Below are positions 7,126 through 11,583 of a stretch of DNA of 11,583 bases, piece after piece. The position numbers and the translations under genes were made by a program. The notes under the pieces were generated by a model. That model worked only from the letters and a program-made list of their open reading frames with translations, was not told where the DNA came from and did no database searches. Location: positions 1 through 11,583 of the forward strand of contig CAZIDB010000148.1 in assembly GCA_964537965.1 (NCBI GenBank). The letters are read 5' to 3'. The stretch is from SURF-24 sp964537965 (lineage in GTDB: Bacteria > Bacteroidota > Ignavibacteria > Ignavibacteriales > SURF-24). How positions within the stretch are numbered: position 1 is the first letter of the stretch; the number at the start of each line of letters is the position of its first letter.

Positions 7126-8334
7126 TTAATGTTTATCATCAAGATTAAGGAAATGACCAAGCTTATCTCTTTTTGTCTGAAGATATTTTCTGTTAGTTTC
7201 GTTTGGTTTAATTTCCAAAGGAACACGTTCAACAATCTCCAGCCCGTATCCTTTAAGACCAACAATTTTTTTGGGATTATTCGTAAGCAACCTCATCTTC
7301 TGAACTCCCAAATCAACTAAGATCTGTGCACCTATTCCATAGTCACGAAGATCGGCATCAAAACCAAGTTCTTCGTTCGCTTCAACCGTATCTTTGCCCA
7401 TATCCTGCAAAGCGTATGCTTTTATTTTATTCAACAGACCAATACCTCTGCCTTCCTGCCGCATATAAATAAAGACGCCTTTCTTTTCTTTCTCAATTCT
7501 TTCAAGCGCAGCATGAAGCTGATCGTGGCAATCACATCTAAGTGATTGAAAGATATCACCTGTAAGACATTCGGAATGAACACGCACTAAAACAGGTTCA
7601 CCCGGTTCAATTTTTCCCTTCACAAGGGCGACGTGTTCTTTGTTGTCAATTAAACTTTTATAAAGATATAATTGAAATTTTCCTTTCTTTATCGGAAAAT
7701 TAATTCCAACTTCCCGAACGACCAATTTATCTTTCTTAATTCTGTACTCAATCAATGAAGCTACGGTCAGAATTTTCAGTTTAAATTTTTCAGCAATCTT
7801 TACAAGATCAGGAACTCTTGCCATTGTACCATCATCATTAAGAACTTCGCATAGAACACCAATGGGTTGCAGTTTTGAAAGTCTGCAAAGATCAACAACC
7901 GCTTCGGTATGTCCTGCTCTTCTTAATACTCCCTCATCAAAAGCTCTTAAAGGAAAAATATGACCTGGTTTCGCAAAGTCAGGTTCTTTTGCTTTTTTAT
8001 CTGCAAGTTTTTTAATTGTCGTGGCTCTGTCTTTTGCTGAAATACCGGTTGTTGTACCTTCTTTAGCATCAACTGTAACTGTAAATTGTGTACCGTGCAA
8101 AGCAGTGTTGGAATCTACCATTAATCCAAGTCCAAGCGCATCCAAACGTTTACCGGACATTGGGGTACAGATCATTCCTCTGCCATGCTTAGCCATAAAG
8201 TTTACAATCTCAGGAGTAACAAATTCTGCAGCACAGACAAAGTCACCTTCGTTCTCACGTTCCTCGTCATCAACTACAATAATTACTTTACCCTGCTTGA
8301 TGTCCGCAATGGCTTCTTCAACTGAACAAAACAT
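7126..8334 (-). CDS. ribBA: bifunctional DHBP synthase / GTP cyclohydrolase II
   Basis: This fusion supplies both entry points to riboflavin synthesis: RibB turns ribulose 5-phosphate into 3,4-dihydroxy-2-butanone 4-phosphate, and RibA opens GTP. With the ATG at 8334 it has 402 residues, normal for RibBA. The RibB half (1-200) shows DDEERENEGDF (22-32) and RAGHTEA (139-145). The RibA half (about 208-400) shows RVHSECLTGD (251-260), zinc ligands Cys256, Cys267 and Cys269, RQEGRGIG (292-299), DYGIGAQIL (331-339) and TNNPKK (351-356). Both halves look active. A TTG at 8352 would add six residues and overlap yajC; the ATG is preferred because it starts the RibB fold at the usual place and has AAGAG upstream. 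No FMN riboswitch is visible before it. Confidence 0.95.
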   Translation of the reverse strand: MFCSVEEAIADIKQGKVIIVVDDEERENEGDFVCAAEFVTPEIVNFMAKHGRGMICTPMSGKRLDALGLGLMVDSNTALHGTQFTVTVDAKEGTTTGISAKDRATTIKKLADKKAKEPDFAKPGHIFPLRAFDEGVLRRAGHTEAVVDLCRLSKLQPIGVLCEVLNDDGTMARVPDLVKIAEKFKLKILTVASLIEYRIKKDKLVVREVGINFPIKKGKFQLYLYKSLIDNKEHVALVKGKIEPGEPVLVRVHSECLTGDIFQSLRCDCHDQLHAALERIEKEKKGVFIYMRQEGRGIGLLNKIKAYALQDMGKDTVEANEELGFDADLRDYGIGAQILVDLGVQKMRLLTNNPKKIVGLKGYGLEIVERVPLEIKPNETNRKYLQTKRDKLGHFLNLDDKH

Positions 8335-8338
8335 AATA

Positions 8339-8641
8339 TTAACTCTTAACAACTGAAGCTATTGCTGATTTATCAAATTTAACTTTCACATTATCGGCAA
8401 TCTGAACGAGATATGTTTTTTCTTCAATTCCTACTATGGTACCATGCATACCGCTGCTTAAAACTACTTTATCACCTTTCTCTACGGCACTAAGCATTTT
8501 TTCCCTTTCTTTTGCGCGTTTCTGCTGAGGTCTTATAATCATAAAATAAAAAATTGCAAAAATTGCACCGAACATAATTAATGTACTAACCATACTACCA
8601 CCGCCGCCACCTTGTGGAGCCATTGCAAAAATAATATTCAT
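8339..8641 (-). CDS. yajC: preprotein translocase subunit YajC
   Basis: YajC is a small inner-membrane partner of SecDF in protein export. The 100-residue product has a short N-terminus with five Gly (11-15), one membrane helix (about 17-36), the family signature IIRPQQKR (35-42), and a cytoplasmic beta domain with GDKVV and GMHGTIVGI (64-72). The start ATG at 8641 has a strong TAGGAGG site that overlaps the stop codon of tgt, so translation is probably coupled. The tgt-yajC order is widespread, but here ribBA, rather than secD, follows four bases downstream. Confidence 0.95.
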   Translation of the reverse strand: MNIIFAMAPQGGGGGSMVSTLIMFGAIFAIFYFMIIRPQQKRAKEREKMLSAVEKGDKVVLSSGMHGTIVGIEEKTYLVQIADNVKVKFDKSAIASVVKS

Positions 8642-8645
8642 TATT

Positions 8646-8652
8646 CCTCCTA
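8646..8652 (-). promoter_or_regulatory. Shine-Dalgarno site of yajC overlapping the tgt stop codon
   Basis: On the minus strand TAGGAGG contains the tgt stop TAG (8652-8650) and a near-perfect ribosome binding site, four bases before the yajC ATG. This arrangement suggests translational coupling of the two genes. Confidence 0.75.
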
Positions 8653-9792
8653 AAAAGAATTAATATTGACTGATAATTTATTAACTAATTTATTTTTCCA
8701 TTCAAAAAAAGAACCATCCAGAATTCTTTTTCTTGCTTCTGTAACAAGACTTAAATAAAAATAAAGATTATGAATGCTTGCCAGTTCAAGAGCTAAAATT
8801 TCCTTAGCTATAAAAAGATGTCGCAAATATGCTCTTGTAAAATTCCTGCAGGTATAACAATTACAATCTTTATCAACCGGATTAAAATCATCTTTATATG
8901 CAGCATTCCTCATAGAAAGAACACCCGACCAGGAAAATAAGTTTGCATTACGAGCATTTCTTGTCGGCATTACACAATCAAACATATCAACACCACGCTC
9001 AATCGCTTCAAGGATATTTTCAGGTCTGCCGACTCCCATCAAATATCTTGGTTTTTCTTCAGGCAGAAAATCTGTTGTAAAATTAACAATATCATACATC
9101 TCTTCTGTGGGTTCACCTACTGCAAGTCCGCCAATTGAATAGCCGTCAAAATCCAGTGCAACCAATTCTCTTGCGGATTGTTCCCTTAATTCTTTGTACG
9201 TACTTCCCTGTACTATTCCGAACAAATATTGTTCTTTACCGTAAAGCGGAGAAGAATTAACAAAAGCTTCTTTATTCAGAACCGCCCACTTAGATGTCAG
9301 ATCAGTAGATTTTTTTGCATACTCAAAATCGCATGGATATGGTGTACATTCATCAAGCGGCATCATAATATCCGAACCGATGCTGCGCTGAATTCCAATT
9401 ACCTTTGCAGGGGTAAAGAAATGATTTGAACCATCTAAGTGCGACTTAAATTCAACTCCGTCTTTTTTAAGTTTACGCAGTTCCGCAAGGCTGTAAACCT
9501 GGAATCCGCCGCTATCAGTTAAGATTGGTTTATCCCAGTTCATAAACTGATGTAAGCCGCCTGCTTTTTCCAGAATTTCCGTACCGGGTCGCAAATAAAG
9601 GTGATATGTATTTGAAAGAACAATCTGAGCACGAATTTCATTTGCCAGCAATTCCTGGTTAACAGCTTTTACTGTTCCCTGGGTACCTACCGGCATAAAT
9701 ATCGGCGTTTCAACTTTACCATGGTCTGTGTGGAAAAAACCTGCTCTTGCCTTAGTATTTTTATCTTTACATTCTACAGAAAACTTTAACAA
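8650..9792 (-). CDS. tgt: queuine tRNA-guanine transglycosylase
   Basis: Tgt swaps guanine 34 of GUN-anticodon tRNAs for preQ1 on the way to queuosine. The 380-residue product is full length. Key residues: the general-base Asp93 in LTDSGGFQV, GIVQGS (192-197), GGLAVGE (221-227), the nucleophile Asp272 in MFDCVMPTR, and the zinc site Cys310, Cys312, Cys315 and His341. The start is a TTG at 9792 with AAAGG on the upstream side; the nearest ATG (9811) is out of frame, and the next in-frame Met is residue 33, inside the conserved fold. It leads the tgt-yajC-ribBA cluster. Identity is secure; the TTG start is likely. Confidence 0.96.
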   Translation of the reverse strand: MLKFSVECKDKNTKARAGFFHTDHGKVETPIFMPVGTQGTVKAVNQELLANEIRAQIVLSNTYHLYLRPGTEILEKAGGLHQFMNWDKPILTDSGGFQVYSLAELRKLKKDGVEFKSHLDGSNHFFTPAKVIGIQRSIGSDIMMPLDECTPYPCDFEYAKKSTDLTSKWAVLNKEAFVNSSPLYGKEQYLFGIVQGSTYKELREQSARELVALDFDGYSIGGLAVGEPTEEMYDIVNFTTDFLPEEKPRYLMGVGRPENILEAIERGVDMFDCVMPTRNARNANLFSWSGVLSMRNAAYKDDFNPVDKDCNCYTCRNFTRAYLRHLFIAKEILALELASIHNLYFYLSLVTEARKRILDGSFFEWKNKLVNKLSVNINSF

Positions 9793-10177
9793 AGCAACCT
9801 TTAAATGACATTAATCTGATTTTTTGCGTTCAAATTTACGGGAATTTTTGCTGAAGTGCTATAAATTTAACGGTAACTGTAATTTTCCTTAATTCACCGC
9901 TAATAATAGAAATTAACAAAGGATTTATCCGTGGATTTGGAATTTCCAATATTTTGTATTAATCATTTCATCTATCACCTCTGCCATAACGTTCGCCTTG
10001 CCTGCTATTGTAGGTTGTGGTCAGTTCTATTATTATGAAATGTTTATTCTCTTCTTCAATATCGGAATTTAGTGAACAAGGTCACCACTTTAATTTACAA
10101 TGGGAATAGACTTTCTTCGCGGGAAATATTTTCAGTTCCTGAATCTTAAATTAATATTGTCGGCTAAAACCCACATT
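9793..10177. other. 385-base intergenic region without a convincing gene
   Basis: The stretch separates the DUF5655 gene from tgt and should hold the tgt promoter. I see no tRNA, riboswitch or strong terminator. Short inverted repeats occur: TTGGAA-T-TTCCAA at 9937-9949 and TTCAG-loop-CTGAA at 10131-10143. On the minus strand one frame is open from 10150 to 9971 except for a single TGA at 10084-10082, and a 20-codon ATG-led frame in another phase runs 9987-9925. Neither has a clear ribosome binding site or recognisable product; they may be remains of a decayed gene or chance. Confidence 0.6.
9831..9838 (-). promoter_or_regulatory. possible Bacteroidota-type -7 box upstream of tgt
   Basis: TAAATTTG on the minus strand matches the TAnnTTTG box of Bacteroidota promoters and would place transcription start about 30 bases before the tgt TTG. 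No matching TTTG is seen at the usual upstream distance, so this is a weak call. Confidence 0.22.
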
Positions 10178-11098
10178 TTAACTAATCTCAAAACTTTTAA
10201 GTATAAATGGTTTTGCTTTCTCTAAGTCTTCACTATTTCTTATCCTTATTTCAAGATTACCTAACCCGTGATGACCAATCTTTGAAACGTCTCTTGTAAA
10301 TCCTTTCTCAAACTTTACAGTTCGTAAATCTGCATGAACCCACATTTGAATTACATCCCCCACAGGTTGAAATGCGAACGATGCAAATGTTTTTATCTTC
10401 TTAAAAGCGAAATACCATCTCATCTTTTTAAGCTGAATTCCTTCCCCAAGGTTAAATATAAACTGGCTTAATTCATCAAACCGGTTTTTCAAATCATCGG
10501 TACAGCTCTCATAAAACTCTTCAACGGTTTTGTACTTATTCTTTCCTTTAACTTTTTTATTTGATGTTCTGGCAGAAGCTTTAGCATTATCGCTTTGCGA
10601 CTTTGCATTTACAAGTTCAAATAATATCAGGTCATCAAACTTCTTGTACCGTATAAGCTCTATATTCCTGTTTATCTGCTCAACTGCGTGACTATCGTAC
10701 TTTGTATAATCTCCGGCTATACATATTACTCTTGCATTTTCCCACTCAATATTTTCAGCCGCCTCGTTACCTTTTGTTTTCATTACAAGCAGTTTGAATT
10801 CTGCTTTATGGTCAAGCAGCCAATCCAGGTAATACAATCCCTGGTTAACAACATTCTCATTTAATGCACGCTTATACTCAATTATAACCGGACAATTATT
10901 TTCATCAACACCTAATGTATCAATCCTGCCGGCATGTTTTTCGCCCGTGCTGTATTCTGTTGCAATAAATGAAACTCCCAGGAATGTTTCCAGGTGCTTC
11001 TCAATTAATAGTTGAAGAGCCTTTTCAATTGTAACAGATTTACCTTCAAGTTCTGTTACTTTGTTCTTTGTAATGTTAAACAGTTTAATGTCGGACAT
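10178..11098 (-). CDS. DUF5655 protein with a PD-(D/E)XK nuclease-like N-terminal domain
   Basis: The 306-residue product has two parts joined by a Lys/Ser-rich linker (about 165-190). The N-terminal part resembles the restriction-endonuclease fold: Asp60 (GRIDTLG), then Glu74 and Lys76 in IIEYK, and a downstream QGLYYLDWL with Gln86, as in NucS/DUF91-like nucleases. The C-terminal part (about 191-305) matches the DUF5655 domain, found in proteins once called 'predicted transport proteins'; no membrane segment is present, so transport is unlikely. The ATG at 11098 has AAAGGATG upstream. It lies 24 bases after the DUF559 gene on the same strand. The catalytic residues suggest nuclease activity, but the substrate and role are unknown; a DNA repair or defence role is inference. 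Confidence 0.8.
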   Translation of the reverse strand: MSDIKLFNITKNKVTELEGKSVTIEKALQLLIEKHLETFLGVSFIATEYSTGEKHAGRIDTLGVDENNCPVIIEYKRALNENVVNQGLYYLDWLLDHKAEFKLLVMKTKGNEAAENIEWENARVICIAGDYTKYDSHAVEQINRNIELIRYKKFDDLILFELVNAKSQSDNAKASARTSNKKVKGKNKYKTVEEFYESCTDDLKNRFDELSQFIFNLGEGIQLKKMRWYFAFKKIKTFASFAFQPVGDVIQMWVHADLRTVKFEKGFTRDVSKIGHHGLGNLEIRIRNSEDLEKAKPFILKSFEIS

Positions 11099-11122
11099 AA
11101 TTGATTCATCCTTTATCTGTTA

Positions 11123-11531
11123 TTAATCTCGTTTGTTTCCACCTCTTCTTATTAAAGAAAAGGATCGAGACGTTAGGTAGTGTATTTCTTTTTCTATTTT
11201 CTTAAATGCTTCATTTGGATTTCCAAATATCTCTTCATTTTTAATTCTTAAAAACATTATTCCGTACATCTTCAGGTGCTTTTGTCTTTCAATATCATGT
11301 TCTTTCTGTTCGGGCAGTTCATGAACATCTCCGTCAATTTCCACCGCAAGTTTTATTTCAGGCGAATAGAAATCTATTATAAATTTATCTATCGAATATT
11401 GTCTTCTGAATTTTATATGCTCTGTTTTTCTGTTTCTTAAATAACGCCATATAAGTTTCTCTGCCATGGTCTGATCTTTACGAAGCTGACGACGTTTGAC
11501 TTTTTCAGTAGTTCTGTTAAAGTGCTTTGTC
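11123..11531 (-). CDS. DUF559 (Vsr/MTES-like endonuclease fold) protein
   Basis: DUF559 proteins are small PD-(D/E)XK-fold proteins related to the Vsr mismatch endonuclease; most have no known substrate. The protein is 136 residues from the ATG whose first base is 11533. Visible motifs: AEKLIWRYLR (24-33), KFRRQYSIDKFIIDFY (41-56) with Asp54, and LAVEIDGDVH (62-71) with Glu65 and Asp67, then the LRIKNEEIF strand (95-103). AAGGAG five bases before this ATG decides the start over an upstream in-frame GTG (11554). The last residues (SLIRRGGNKRD) are encoded inside an inverted repeat resembling the block upstream of the gene. Probably cotranscribed with the DUF5655 gene. Fold sure, activity unproven. 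Confidence 0.82.
11142..11163. repeat. inverted repeat at the 3' end of the DUF559 gene
   Basis: CCTCTTCTT (11142-11150) and AAGAAAAGG (11155-11163) pair with one G-T position around an ATTA loop. The outer bases TCTCG (11127-11131) and CGAGA (11166-11170) are also inverted. The unit lies inside the DUF559 coding end and resembles the block at 11549-11583. Confidence 0.5.
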
Positions 11532-11548
11532 ATTTCCACTCCTTTTAA

Positions 11549-11583
11549 CCTCACCCGGCTTCGCCACCCTCTCCTTAATAAGG
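11549..11583. repeat. GC-richer repeat block upstream of the DUF559 gene, cut by the window edge
   Basis: The plus-strand block CCTCACCCGGCTTCGCCACC continues as CTCTCCTTAATAAGG to the window end. CCTT-AAT-AAGG at the very end suggests a hairpin that continues outside the window. Its second half aligns with CCACCTCTTCTTATTAAAG at 11140-11157, so related units flank the DUF559 gene. Blocks of this kind are familiar near DUF559 genes in other bacteria, from memory only. Confidence 0.45.

Noticed and set aside
8339..8352. TTG start for ribBA overlapping the yajC stop
   Set aside because: The ATG at 8334 begins the RibB fold at its usual place and has a purine-rich site upstream.
8021..8356. 111-codon open frame on the plus strand opposite ribBA
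   Set aside because: It is antisense to the conserved RibB domain and has no recognisable product or ribosome binding site.
9981..10005. CATAACGTTCGCC resembles one side of an integron attC site
   Set aside because: No matching GTTATG-type partner side lies at a suitable distance and there is no integrase or cassette array in the window.
1..11583. CRISPR array, insertion sequence, phage or complete defence system
   Set aside because: No regularly spaced repeats, transposase, integrase or phage structural genes are visible.

Overview
The window is an AT-rich bacterial chromosome segment with closely packed genes and short intergenic gaps. The gene families point to the Bacteroidota/Ignavibacteriota (FCB) side of the tree: a DUF1343/NamZ muramidase, several surface lipoproteins, a PAS-class III cyclase and a fused RibBA. 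This lineage call is an inference; no rRNA or other decisive marker is present.

Layout. Positions 1-2813 carry a plus-strand cluster: the Lys-rich end of an unidentified gene, ndk, a secreted DUF1343/NamZ-type peptidoglycan hydrolase, and a lipoprotein of unknown function. It closes at a strong hairpin terminator at 2823-2852. From there every gene lies on the minus strand. Read in the direction of transcription (right to left), these are: a small DUF559 nuclease-fold gene bracketed by related inverted repeats; a DUF5655 protein with a PD-(D/E)XK-like N-terminal half; a 385-base gap without a convincing gene; then a tight housekeeping run tgt-yajC-ribBA-small unknown gene-agmatinase; a lipoprotein trypsin-like protease; a PAS-class III nucleotide cyclase with its own probable promoter; and a small tail-anchored unknown protein, also with its own promoter-like sequence.

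How the genes fit together. Most of the window is core metabolism: nucleotide balance (ndk), queuosine in tRNA (tgt), the Sec accessory protein YajC, the entry steps of riboflavin synthesis (ribBA), and polyamine or guanidino metabolism (agmatinase). Cell-envelope functions recur (NamZ, two lipoproteins, YajC). The tgt-yajC pair is a classic neighbourhood, but ribBA takes the place where secD often lies.

Less routine features: the cyclase domain keeps its metal and base-recognition residues but has Asn where the transition-state Arg is expected, and its PAS domain carries a Cys/His cluster. The right end looks accessory: two nuclease-fold genes side by side, with repeats at both ends of the DUF559 gene. 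I did not find a clear new multi-gene system; the cyclase and the DUF559/DUF5655 corner deserve the most attention.
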